Positions 25,512-33,899 of a stretch of 64,000 bases of DNA are shown here, one piece after another. The stretch is taken from the NCBI GenBank assembly GCA_027491355.1, contig JAIXWI010000009.1, forward strand, positions 1 to 64,000. Direction: 5' to 3'. The stretch comes from Bacteroidota bacterium. GTDB lineage: Bacteria; Bacteroidota; Bacteroidia; UKL13-3. Position 1 is the stretch's first letter. Every line of letters begins with the position of its first letter. The notes below the pieces were generated by a model that saw only the letters and a program-made list of their open reading frames with translations, was not told where the DNA came from and did no database searches. The position numbers and the translations under genes were made by a program.

Positions 25512-27740
25512 TTAAAAAGTAAAGTTTAAGTTCACAAAGAAATTTCTTGTTGCCGCTGGGAAATACAGTGGTGTACTACCTAAAGAACCATTTGTTGGAT
25601 CAATTGTATTGGTAAAGGGCTGAATACTTCCCATTGGACAATAACTTTCATTAAAAATATTTTGAACCCTGAATGAAAGAATTGGGTTCATTTTTTTCAC
25701 AAACCGAGATAAATTGAATTGAACCCTAAGATCGCTCACCGTGTAACTTGGTAGTAGTAGCCTTGAATTACTTGTGTTGTCAAGAAATTGTTCGCTAACA
25801 TACCTGTTTGTATACTCTAACTCTACCCATTTAAATGGTACATACCTCAACCCTTGGTTCATAATTAAAGCTGGTGAAAATGCAGCATCCGTGTTTTTAA
25901 AAACAAGAAAGGTATCAGCGTAAGTGTTTGAATTTGCATACCTCATTGTAATTGTATTGATTTTATTTTGACTCAATGCACAGGTTGCTATGAATTTTAA
26001 TTTAGGGTGTATTTTCACATTCATATCTAATTCAATTCCTGCTCTGTAACTTTCTCCCACATTAGAATTGATAGGAAAACCATATGAATTTAACATACCA
26101 GTTGCAGCAATCTGATTTTTAAAGTACATATAAAATCCGTTCAGGGCAAATTGCAAATCTGGGTGATTAACAATCATACCGCCTTCTGCATTTATAACCT
26201 GTTCAGGTAAAACAGCTGATTGACTCACATTGGTGTTGGCCAAGTCGTCGTTAAAATAATCAAAGCGTGTTGGCTCTCTCTGACTCAAACCAAAATTACT
26301 GTAAAATTTAATGTGTTGATTCAATTGATAGTTCAAACCAAATCTAGGGTTCACAAAAAACCACTTCATAGGCTCAACGAGCCAAGTGTGGTCTGGCCGA
26401 AATGCCATTTGTTTGGCTAAATAATTGAAGTTTGTTTGCCTAAGACTGATATCTAAGAAACCTGTAAGTTTAGAGTGAAATGCATATGAAATTTTAGCAA
26501 ATGCGTTCCATTCATTTTTTGTTCCAGTATTGAAATATACCTGGTGTTCCTTCCCTTTTGTTCCAGGAGGTAAACTATCGCCATCTTGAACCACCATAAA
26601 ATGGTCAGCTACAAAATTATTGACATGCATACCCACAACAGCTTGAAGGCGTTGATTGGTATAAGTCATATTGGCAAATGCACCTGTAAACACTTGATTC
26701 AGACGGTAAGATGCCATGACATTACTGGTTGTTACATTAACTGTATCATTTCCATTTAACCAAGACCAATTGGGCAGATTAAAATAGTTTAATGGTGTAA
26801 AATCGCTTTGGGGAAAGAAGTATTGAAAATCTGTGGCCTTTCCTAAAACCAAATATGTAGATGCGTTATAGCTGAACCTATTGTTGAGTTGTTTGCTCAA
26901 TTGTAATTGAAAAAAGTGCTGTTTAAATCCATCAGACTCTCCTTGGGTAAAGGGATTCATTTTTCTATTATTCTTCAAATCTGCAGCTGTTATTCCTGCA
27001 TATGCCAATTTTGAATTGGCAAAACCACCAAACATATTGAGTGCTATAACCCCCTTGGGTATGAAGTAAGCCAAAGAAAGTTGGTAATTATTTACTTGCA
27101 TACCAGATGATGCCCTGTATCCATCAGTAGCTACTTGACTAATTCTTGCATAAACTCCAAAATTTTTGTGTATACCAGATTGGTAACTAATTCCAAACCT
27201 CCTTGAACCAAAAGAACCCATTCCAGTATACACTTCTGTTTGCTGATTGGCTTGAACAGACTTGGTTAGCATCTGTATGCTTCCAGCATAAGAAGAACCA
27301 CCATTTCCAGATATACCAACACCCCTTTGAACTTGTATTTGTTCAAATCCACTTGTCATATCAGCAATGTTGTTGAAAAATACATTTTGCGACTCTGGGT
27401 CGTTTAATGGAATACCATTGATACTGTGATTAACCCGGCTTTGGTCCATCCCTCTAATGCGTAAGTAACTATAACCAAATCCTGTACCATTGTCACTGTA
27501 TGAATTCACAGAGGGTGTGGCGTTCAACAAGCTTGGCACGTCAGCACCAAAATAACGCTCAGCAAGGTCTGTTCTTTTAAGTGTTAACTGGCTCACCACC
27601 ATTGATGGTGAAGTTTTAATTCCAGAAATAATGAGCTCTTGTAAGCTTCCTTTTGACTTAGAAACACTGTCCGATTGGGCTTTCACAAGGTGGCAATAAA
27701 ATAAACACAGCACACCTAACAAGTAAGATTTTGATTTCAT
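25512..27740 (-). CDS. TonB-dependent outer-membrane receptor, probable thiamin uptake
   Basis: The 742 residues have a signal peptide (YLLGVLCLFYCHLVKAQ), a plug domain (about 45-160: LRIRGMDQSRVNHSINGIPL, IQVQRGVGISGNGGSSYAGS) and a 22-strand-type barrel ending in a Phe-terminated strand (RNFFVNLNFTF). The plug is not preceded by a carboxypeptidase-regulatory domain. A TPP riboswitch lies in its leader, so the likely cargo is thiamin or a precursor; Bacteroidota are known to place TonB receptors under this riboswitch. Unlike the known omr-pnuT operons, no inner-membrane transporter follows on this strand. The 3' end abuts the convergent TPR gene. Confidence 0.9.
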   Translation of the reverse strand: MKSKSYLLGVLCLFYCHLVKAQSDSVSKSKGSLQELIISGIKTSPSMVVSQLTLKRTDLAERYFGADVPSLLNATPSVNSYSDNGTGFGYSYLRIRGMDQSRVNHSINGIPLNDPESQNVFFNNIADMTSGFEQIQVQRGVGISGNGGSSYAGSIQMLTKSVQANQQTEVYTGMGSFGSRRFGISYQSGIHKNFGVYARISQVATDGYRASSGMQVNNYQLSLAYFIPKGVIALNMFGGFANSKLAYAGITAADLKNNRKMNPFTQGESDGFKQHFFQLQLSKQLNNRFSYNASTYLVLGKATDFQYFFPQSDFTPLNYFNLPNWSWLNGNDTVNVTTSNVMASYRLNQVFTGAFANMTYTNQRLQAVVGMHVNNFVADHFMVVQDGDSLPPGTKGKEHQVYFNTGTKNEWNAFAKISYAFHSKLTGFLDISLRQTNFNYLAKQMAFRPDHTWLVEPMKWFFVNPRFGLNYQLNQHIKFYSNFGLSQREPTRFDYFNDDLANTNVSQSAVLPEQVINAEGGMIVNHPDLQFALNGFYMYFKNQIAATGMLNSYGFPINSNVGESYRAGIELDMNVKIHPKLKFIATCALSQNKINTITMRYANSNTYADTFLVFKNTDAAFSPALIMNQGLRYVPFKWVELEYTNRYVSEQFLDNTSNSRLLLPSYTVSDLRVQFNLSRFVKKMNPILSFRVQNIFNESYCPMGSIQPFTNTIDPTNGSLGSTPLYFPAATRNFFVNLNFTF

Positions 27741-27807
27741 TTTTTAAGAGCTGATTGGTTTAAACAATTGTCATTAGGTGGCGAAGGTGGCCAAACACTT
27801 TAAACCA

Positions 27808-27823
27808 AGGACAAAAATGTCCT
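27808..27823 (-). promoter_or_regulatory. Hairpin between riboswitch and start codon
   Basis: AGGACA/TGTCCT form a 6-bp stem with a 4-base loop directly 3' of the riboswitch. It may belong to the expression platform, but a T-run after it is lacking, so control of translation or stability fits better than termination. Confidence 0.4.
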
Positions 27824-27824
27824 A

Positions 27825-27904
27825 CTTTTCCCTACGCAGGCATGATCCTGATCAGGTTAAAGGGTATAATCTCAGCTTGGATTTACCAAACACCCCTAAA
27901 GACG
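27825..27904 (-). promoter_or_regulatory. TPP (THI-element) riboswitch
   Basis: Read on the minus strand the leader holds the conserved THI parts in order: GGGGTG, CTGAGA (complement of 27870-27875), ACCCTTTAACCTGATC, ATGCCTGCGTAGGGAA. A short P1 pairs CTTT with AAAG at the ends. The aptamer binds thiamin pyrophosphate and normally lowers expression of downstream uptake or synthesis genes. It lies about 85 bases before the receptor ATG. Confidence 0.95.
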
Positions 27905-27907
27905 CAT

Positions 27908-27937
27908 CAAAAATAAGTAGATTTCAAAAAAATACAA
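27908..27937 (-). promoter_or_regulatory. Promoter of the TPP-riboswitch transcript
   Basis: Minus strand: TTG (27937-27935), exactly 19 bases, TATTTTTG (27915-27908). This is the textbook Bacteroidota spacing, and the predicted start lies only a few bases before the riboswitch. Confidence 0.75.
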
Positions 27938-27993
27938 TTGTATTCAATTAAATTTTGTTTTTATGAGCATCTTTGAAATTAGAAACAAGTTTT

Positions 27994-28075
27994 GCGCAGG
28001 TGGCGGAATTGGTATACGCGCTGGTCTCAGAAGCCAGTGGGGAAACCCTTGGGAGTTCGAGTCTCCTCCTGCGCA
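27994..28075 (+). tRNA. tRNA-Leu (anticodon CAG)
   Basis: Acceptor stem GCGCAGG (27994-28000) pairs with CCTGCGC (28068-28074), with discriminator A. The D-arm region has TGGCGGAATTGGTA, the anticodon loop is CTCAGAA with anticodon CAG, a long variable arm typical of Leu follows, and the T arm is GGGAG-TTCGAGT-CTCCT. CCA is not encoded. Confidence 0.96.
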
Positions 28076-28153
28076 CTTAAAAATTTATTGTTTTCATTGA
28101 ATCTAAGAACCCACTCAATCTTGGGAAATTTTCAGCATCTTTGATGCGCTAAA

Positions 28154-30949
28154 ATGAATCACATGCGCATATTTTGGATTATCGTATTTTTAATGTTTGT
28201 GTTTGCTGCCAATGGTCAACAAAAAACAAATGTTGTCATTGTTAAAACGCTTGATGTAAACAACAATAAAATTGAAGGTGCCAATGTTTTGTTCAAACAA
28301 AAAGGACAAAAAAACCAAAATTTCACCTCCAATCAAGATGGTATTTTTCTTATCCAAAACTTTGTTAACGATTCGTTTGAGTTGTTCTGTACAATGATTG
28401 GGTTTGAAACTTTGAAAAAAACAGGAACCATTGATGAAAACAATAAAAAAATAAAACTTGTACTTGTAGCCAATAACAAACAATTAAACGAATTAAAGGT
28501 AACAGGGAGCCAAATCAGGACAGAGCAAAAAGGAGATACAATGGTCATTAATGCATCTGCATTCAAAGTAAATCCCGATGCCAGCACGGAAGATTTGGTA
28601 AAAAAAATGCCAGGAATTACGAACGAAAGCGGTACGCTTAAAGCTCAGGGAGAAGAGGTTAAAAAAGTTTTAGTGGATGGTAAAGAGTTTTTTGGTGACG
28701 ACGCACAAATGGCCATTAAAAACCTGCCTGCAGAGGTTGTAGACAAGGTTCAGGTATACAATCGTTTGAGTGATCAATCATTGTTTTCTGGATTCAACGA
28801 TGGCAATACCGATAAAACAATGAACTTGGTAACAAGAGGTGGGGGTGTGAACGGGGTATTTGGTAAATTCTATGCGGGGTATGGAACCGACGAAAGGTAT
28901 CAAATAGGTGGAAACCTGAACCTTTTTGATGGAAATAGACGTATTACCTTATTAGGGTTGAGCAATAACATTAACATTCAAAACTTTACGGCACAAGACA
29001 TTACTGGTTCTGGAGGCTCTAGAGGGCAAACCCCACCCCAAGGTATGGGTAGGCCAGGTGGAATGGGCAGGCCAGGTGGAATGGGTGGTGGAAATGCACT
29101 TTTAAACAATTTCTTAGTTGGGCAACAAGGCGGTATAAACACCACCACCAGTGCTGGATTAAATTATTCAAATAAATTTGGTAACAAACTCGACGTCAGT
29201 GCGAGTTATTTTTTTAATGCATCTGTTAACGATACAAAAAAAGAAAGCAATAGAATCTATTTAATAGATACCGCCAACAAGCAAACATATGCTGAAGAAA
29301 GTATAAGCGGTAGCAATAATAACAATCACCGTATTGCTGGTAGAATTGAATACAACTTAGACACATCAAATAGTTTTATTGTCAGTCCAAGAATTAGTTT
29401 TCAAAACATTGAAACCAATGCAAGCATAGAGGGTATCAATGCTACAGCCGAGAATGTAATTGGAAAAATATACAGCCTTTCTGAAACGAACGCCAATGCA
29501 ATCAACCTCAACAACAACTTTTTATATAGAAGAAAATTTGCAACCACCGGCAGAACATTCTCTTTCAATCTTACAAGTGATTATGGTAATAGAGAAAACA
29601 AACAAAAACAATTGTCAAATACGGAAGGTGCAAACACCACAAAAATTAATCAACTTACAACATCAAATGCAAGCAATAATAACCAAACAGTAAACATTAC
29701 ATACACCGAACCTTTAGGAAAAAAATCACAATTGATGTTGAGCTATTCCCCAGCTATAAACTTCAATCATTCCTTCAGAGAAACCAACGGATACGACTCT
29801 ACAAAAAATGAATACAATAACTATGTAGCTACATTAAGCAACAATTTTGAAAGTAATATCTACACCAATAGAACAGCAATCAATTACAATTATAAGTGGA
29901 ACAAGCTGATGTTTGCAATAGGTGCAACACAACAAGTTGTGTCTATGCAAAATACCAATATCACAAGTTCTGAAAATTTAAATAAGCGTTTCGAAAATGT
30001 GCTACCTAACGCCATGTTTCAATATGATATCACCAATGAACATGCTGTTCGTTTGTATTACAGAACTGGAACCAATACACCATCTATTAACCAATTACAA
30101 CAAGTAACAGATAACACCAATCCGCTCATATTAAATAGGGGTAATCAAAATTTAAAACAAGATTTTTCACACATGCTCATTTTACGGTATGGCATTAACA
30201 ACTCTAAAACTGGAAAGAGTATGTACTTTTTTACCATGTTGAACCATACCAATGATTTCATAGCAAGTTCCAATACTACTTTTAAAAAAGACACACTATT
30301 AGATGGGTTAAAAATAAATGCAGGTAGTCAGTTGTCTTCTTTTCAAAATGCAAATGGTAATTTCAGTGTAAGAAGCATGCTTAATTTTTCAAGTCCACTA
30401 AAAATTATCAAAAGTAATCTCAATCTCAGTAGTGGCTTAACCTACTCAAGCCTGCCTGGATACATAAATGGCATGATCAATGAAGCTAAAACCACTAGTG
30501 CCAATATTGGGGTTGTAATTGGCAGCAATATTAGTCCAAAAGTAGACTTTAATTTCAGCTATTCAGGTAACATTAATTGGGTTAGAAACACCATCCAAGC
30601 TCAATTAAACTCTGACTTTATTACCCAAAATGCCAATGGTAAAATTAATTTAATGCCCAATACTTCTTGGGTGTTAAGCCTAGATGTTACTTATTCAAAA
30701 TACGACGGCCTTGAAGAAACCTTCAGCCAAGAATTCATACTCTTAAACGGTGGAATAGGGTATAAATTTTTGCCTAAAAAATTAGCTGAAATTCGCCTAT
30801 CTGTGTTCGATTTGTTGAATCAAAACAACAATATCAATAGAAACGTTACAGAAACATTTATTGAAGACAACAGAACCAAAATTATGCGTCAATATTTTTT
30901 ATTGACTTTTACCTATTCGCTCAGAAAATTTAATTATACAAACAAGTAA
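28154..30949 (+). CDS. Outer-membrane beta-barrel protein (carboxypeptidase-regulatory domain, OMP_b-brl_3 type)
   Basis: The 931 residues have a signal peptide (IFWIIVFLMFVFAANGQ), a carboxypeptidase-regulatory-like domain (about 25-110), a plug-like domain (about 115-225, with VLVDGKEFFGDDAQMAIKNL), and a long Asn/Ser-rich barrel to the C-terminal strand. This resembles TonB-receptor relatives of the OMP_b-brl_3 family rather than classical SusC. A Gly/Met/Pro-rich insert at about residues 296-318 is encoded by an 18-bp repeat. The substrate is unknown and no SusD-like partner is adjacent. It follows the tRNA-Leu by 78 bases on the same strand. Confidence 0.85.
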   Translation: MNHMRIFWIIVFLMFVFAANGQQKTNVVIVKTLDVNNNKIEGANVLFKQKGQKNQNFTSNQDGIFLIQNFVNDSFELFCTMIGFETLKKTGTIDENNKKIKLVLVANNKQLNELKVTGSQIRTEQKGDTMVINASAFKVNPDASTEDLVKKMPGITNESGTLKAQGEEVKKVLVDGKEFFGDDAQMAIKNLPAEVVDKVQVYNRLSDQSLFSGFNDGNTDKTMNLVTRGGGVNGVFGKFYAGYGTDERYQIGGNLNLFDGNRRITLLGLSNNINIQNFTAQDITGSGGSRGQTPPQGMGRPGGMGRPGGMGGGNALLNNFLVGQQGGINTTTSAGLNYSNKFGNKLDVSASYFFNASVNDTKKESNRIYLIDTANKQTYAEESISGSNNNNHRIAGRIEYNLDTSNSFIVSPRISFQNIETNASIEGINATAENVIGKIYSLSETNANAINLNNNFLYRRKFATTGRTFSFNLTSDYGNRENKQKQLSNTEGANTTKINQLTTSNASNNNQTVNITYTEPLGKKSQLMLSYSPAINFNHSFRETNGYDSTKNEYNNYVATLSNNFESNIYTNRTAINYNYKWNKLMFAIGATQQVVSMQNTNITSSENLNKRFENVLPNAMFQYDITNEHAVRLYYRTGTNTPSINQLQQVTDNTNPLILNRGNQNLKQDFSHMLILRYGINNSKTGKSMYFFTMLNHTNDFIASSNTTFKKDTLLDGLKINAGSQLSSFQNANGNFSVRSMLNFSSPLKIIKSNLNLSSGLTYSSLPGYINGMINEAKTTSANIGVVIGSNISPKVDFNFSYSGNINWVRNTIQAQLNSDFITQNANGKINLMPNTSWVLSLDVTYSKYDGLEETFSQEFILLNGGIGYKFLPKKLAEIRLSVFDLLNQNNNINRNVTETFIEDNRTKIMRQYFLLTFTYSLRKFNYTNK
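29051..29085 (+). repeat. 18-bp tandem repeat inside the barrel gene
   Basis: AGGCCAGGTGGAATGGG occurs at 29051-29067 and 29069-29085 (period 18), encoding repeated GRPGGM units. In-frame slippage here would change loop length without breaking the gene. Confidence 0.75.
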
Positions 30950-30985
30950 ACTGTGGTATTTGTGTAAATTTAACTGAAATATAAA

Positions 30986-31114
30986 ATGGAAGAAAAAAAA
31001 CTAACAGAAGAAGAAAAGAAAAAAGCAGTTAATGAATTTACTAAGAGAATGCTTAGTAGCGGTCCATTTGTTGTATTGCCAACGAAAGATAATTCTACAA
31101 AAGAGAAAAAATAA
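30986..31114 (+). CDS. Small basic-acidic hypothetical protein (42 residues)
   Basis: An ATG-started frame of 42 codons fills the space between the barrel gene and the convergent EEP gene: MEEKKLTEEEKKKAVNEF, then TKRMLSSGPFVVLPTKDN and a Lys-rich end. The start is highly charged and helical, and the GPFVVLP segment is hydrophobic. A TATTTG-type box lies about 25 bases upstream. Family not recognised; protein-like composition supports a real gene, but length keeps confidence moderate. Confidence 0.5.
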   Translation: MEEKKLTEEEKKKAVNEFTKRMLSSGPFVVLPTKDNSTKEKK

Positions 31115-31125
31115 TGGCAACAGTT

Positions 31126-32217
31126 TCAATATGAAATAGTACAGCTAACTATTTTATGATCACTGAAATTCAGTGCATGGGTTTTGTATTGATGGCTTTT
31201 AAAGCTTGGGTCGTGTAAAATATAGTCAATTCTAAACGAGGGCATGTTTCCAATATAGGTTGTGCTAGTTCCCTCTCCCGATTCTACAAAAGCATCTAGT
31301 AAATTTCCTTTAATTGTTTGATAAGCATAACTTGTTGGCGAATCATTAAAATCGCCACATAAAATAATTGGATACGGAGAATCATTGAGTTTTTCTCTGA
31401 TTGTTTCCACTTGTGTACAACGCAGGATGAAGGCGTTTTTAAGTTTTGACAGTATTCGCTTTATGTTCATCCAACCATATGCTTTGCTTTCTGCTTTTGA
31501 AATGTATTCAACAGTTTTGTAATCTTGTTTTTCAAAAACAATAGATTTTAAATGTGTATTTACTATCCTAATTGTTTTGCCATCTATCAGCACGTCGGCA
31601 AAAACAGTAATGTTGGCACTTTGGTTGAGTTGCTCTAAATAACCACTTTTAAGAATTGGATATTTTGATACAATGCACACCCCGTATCCTGTAGGATAGG
31701 TTTGACTCAATCCATCTGCATTAACGGTTTTATAATGTTTGTATTCTTTGAAAAACTGTCTAAACATGGGTTTCTCAAAACTGCCACCTAAATTGGCAAA
31801 CTCTTGAAGACACATGATATCTGGTTGAATTTCTCTGAGTTTATTGATAAAAAAACTGGTGTCTTGGTCTTTCCTGTCAAACGCTCCCATATAGTGGGTA
31901 TTAAAACTCAATACATTGATTGAATGTGTACCACTTGTTACTTCCGAGCCCTTACCAATTCTAAAAAACTTAGGTACGTGTACAAGACTCAAAAAAAGCA
32001 CAAACAGCGACAACCAAAAACGTTTGTCTAAAACAAAAGACCAAAACAGGAAAAACAACACATTTAAAAACAACAAAACAGGAAAAGCCAATCCCATGAA
32101 AGCAATTGGCCAAAAACTTTTAGGACTGATGTATGGGGCCAAAATAGCCATACCAAGGGCTATGGCTGTAATCAGGTTAAACGTAAACACTATCCAAAAA
32201 AACAAACCAGGTCTCAT
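31126..32217 (-). CDS. Membrane-anchored endonuclease/exonuclease/phosphatase (EEP) family protein
   Basis: The 363 residues start with three hydrophobic segments (about 1-85) and then an EEP domain: LSFNTHYMG, DIMCLQEFANLGG (metal-binding Glu), VNTHLKS, PIILCGDFNDSPTSYAYQTI (catalytic Asp-Asn), FRIDYILHD and SDHKIVSCTI (catalytic Asp-His). The active-site set is complete. EEP enzymes cleave nucleic acids, phospholipid head groups or inositol phosphates; the substrate here is not predictable. It follows the rhomboid genes on the same strand with a one-base gap, in a mutL-rhomboid-rhomboid-EEP run common in Bacteroidota. Confidence 0.88.
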   Translation of the reverse strand: MRPGLFFWIVFTFNLITAIALGMAILAPYISPKSFWPIAFMGLAFPVLLFLNVLFFLFWSFVLDKRFWLSLFVLFLSLVHVPKFFRIGKGSEVTSGTHSINVLSFNTHYMGAFDRKDQDTSFFINKLREIQPDIMCLQEFANLGGSFEKPMFRQFFKEYKHYKTVNADGLSQTYPTGYGVCIVSKYPILKSGYLEQLNQSANITVFADVLIDGKTIRIVNTHLKSIVFEKQDYKTVEYISKAESKAYGWMNIKRILSKLKNAFILRCTQVETIREKLNDSPYPIILCGDFNDSPTSYAYQTIKGNLLDAFVESGEGTSTTYIGNMPSFRIDYILHDPSFKSHQYKTHALNFSDHKIVSCTISY

Positions 32218-32218
32218 G

Positions 32219-33103
32219 TTATATTTTATTGCTCAGTTTTTTTAAAATCTCTTTCTCTGTTTCACTCAAGGCATGAATGCCATTGGCATTAATCTTGTCT
32301 AAAATCGTATCAATTTCTTTTTGATAATTTATCTGAGAATCCTCGAGTTTCATAAATTTTGATTTATAATGAATTTTGAGGTTTGACTTAGGTTTTCTCA
32401 ATTTCTTCAAAATCAAATCAAAGAGGTTTAAATTATAGAATAACTTCACATAGATTAAACCAAAAATTGCACCTCCCAAATGTGCTAAATGTCCACCAGT
32501 GTTGCTGTATGGAATGCTTACCAAGTCAAATAAAACTACAAAAAAAACAATCAATTTAAGTCGAACCCATCCCACAAAAAACAATTCAATTTCATAATTG
32601 GGTAATAGCGTGGCGGATGCTACAGCAATAGCCAAGACTCCCGCACTTGAGCCAGCCGCTAAGGATGTTGATGCTGATGGAATCAGATAAGGAAAAGTAT
32701 TGTATGACAACACAAACAACAATGCTCCTATGAAGCCACCCCCTATATATACACGCCACACCCTTTTATTGCCCAAATAAGTAATGAATAGCTGCCCAAT
32801 CCAATGTAACCACAACATATTAAACAAAAGGTGGATAAAACCTTCATGTATAAACATATAAGAGATCATTGTCCATGGTCTAAAAATCAATGATTGAAAA
32901 GACGCGGGAAGTAGAAAAAGATTGCGAAATACACCAACAGCATCTATGCCAGAAACAATTTCTATTAGTTCAATACATTTCCACAACAAAAATACCAACA
33001 CATTCAGTGCAACAATTTGCCAAATAGCGTTGTTTTTATATGTAGAAATGTGGTGTTGCAATTTGATAATTAGAAAAAATTTACTCGGTCTGTTTTGTTC
33101 CAA
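32219..33103 (-). CDS. Rhomboid-family intramembrane serine protease (variant GSSA motif)
   Basis: The 294-residue protein has about six membrane segments. The catalytic Ser sits in GSSAGVLA, where the usual GxSG reads GSSA, and the His in HLAHLGGAIFG; HEGFIHLLFNMLWL is the conserved H-x-x-x-H/N region of TM2. A cytoplasmic tail of about 70 residues, Lys-rich, follows the last TM. It overlaps the upstream rhomboid gene by 34 bases, so the two are translated from one message. Substrate unknown. Confidence 0.85.
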   Translation of the reverse strand: MEQNRPSKFFLIIKLQHHISTYKNNAIWQIVALNVLVFLLWKCIELIEIVSGIDAVGVFRNLFLLPASFQSLIFRPWTMISYMFIHEGFIHLLFNMLWLHWIGQLFITYLGNKRVWRVYIGGGFIGALLFVLSYNTFPYLIPSASTSLAAGSSAGVLAIAVASATLLPNYEIELFFVGWVRLKLIVFFVVLFDLVSIPYSNTGGHLAHLGGAIFGLIYVKLFYNLNLFDLILKKLRKPKSNLKIHYKSKFMKLEDSQINYQKEIDTILDKINANGIHALSETEKEILKKLSNKI

Positions 33104-33894
33104 TACTTTATTGCAAAAAAGCCAAATAACATGCCCCCTAAATGAGCAAAGTGAGCTACTTGGTCTCCAGGATTATTGCCCAAACCTTCCCATAATTCCA
33201 TGGCACCCAAAAACACAACCATGTATTTTATTTTAATTGGTATAGGTATAAAAAACAAAAAAACCTCCCTGTTTGGAAAAAGCATTCCGTTAGCAAGTAA
33301 CAAACCAAAAACAGCACCACTTGCCCCAACCATTGGAATGTTTAATTTTCGTTGAATCAAAACACCTGAAATTTCTCTTGCAAAATCAAGAAACTTGGGG
33401 TTTGAAATGTCTTGTGACCACTGATAAATAAAACTAGAAATTTGGTCTGTTGCTAACAAATCGGGGTCCGTTTTCATTAAATTCAAAAACTGGTCATATC
33501 CTGGTGCAGTATTGAATGCATCTATGGCCGATTGAATACTTTGAACCTCAAAATAGTTGATGGTTAAATAGGTTACTGCAGCACCTAAAGTAGTAATCAT
33601 ATAAAATGTTAGGAAGCGTTTTGGACCCCAAAAATGCTCTAAAATGGTTCCAAACATCCACAAAGAAAACATATTGTAAACCAAATGATTAATTGATGCA
33701 TGCATGAACGCATAACTTACCAATTGGAATGGCCTAAAATAACTTGATGCAGGATAATACAATCCCAAAACCTGGTTCAGGTTTACCCAGTTTCTATCTT
33801 GAAAAACAAAGGCAGCGAAAAAAAACAAACCATTTATGATGAGTAAGTTTTTAACGATGTTTGGGAGTGCAGAAAATGGAGATCCGGTTTGCAT
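33070..33894 (-). CDS. Rhomboid-family intramembrane serine protease
   Basis: This 274-residue rhomboid keeps the standard motifs: HASINHLVYNMFSLWMFG in TM2, GASGAVFGLLLANGML around the catalytic Ser in TM4, and AHFAHLGGMLFGF with the catalytic His in TM6. A loop of about 60 residues between TM3 and TM4 (about 118-180) is an insertion. It starts five bases after the mutL stop, on the same strand, and overlaps the second rhomboid. Tandem paralogues suggest different substrates or a heteromer. Confidence 0.9.
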   Translation of the reverse strand: MQTGSPFSALPNIVKNLLIINGLFFFAAFVFQDRNWVNLNQVLGLYYPASSYFRPFQLVSYAFMHASINHLVYNMFSLWMFGTILEHFWGPKRFLTFYMITTLGAAVTYLTINYFEVQSIQSAIDAFNTAPGYDQFLNLMKTDPDLLATDQISSFIYQWSQDISNPKFLDFAREISGVLIQRKLNIPMVGASGAVFGLLLANGMLFPNREVFLFFIPIPIKIKYMVVFLGAMELWEGLGNNPGDQVAHFAHLGGMLFGFFAIKYWNKTDRVNFF

Positions 33895-33899
33895 AGATT

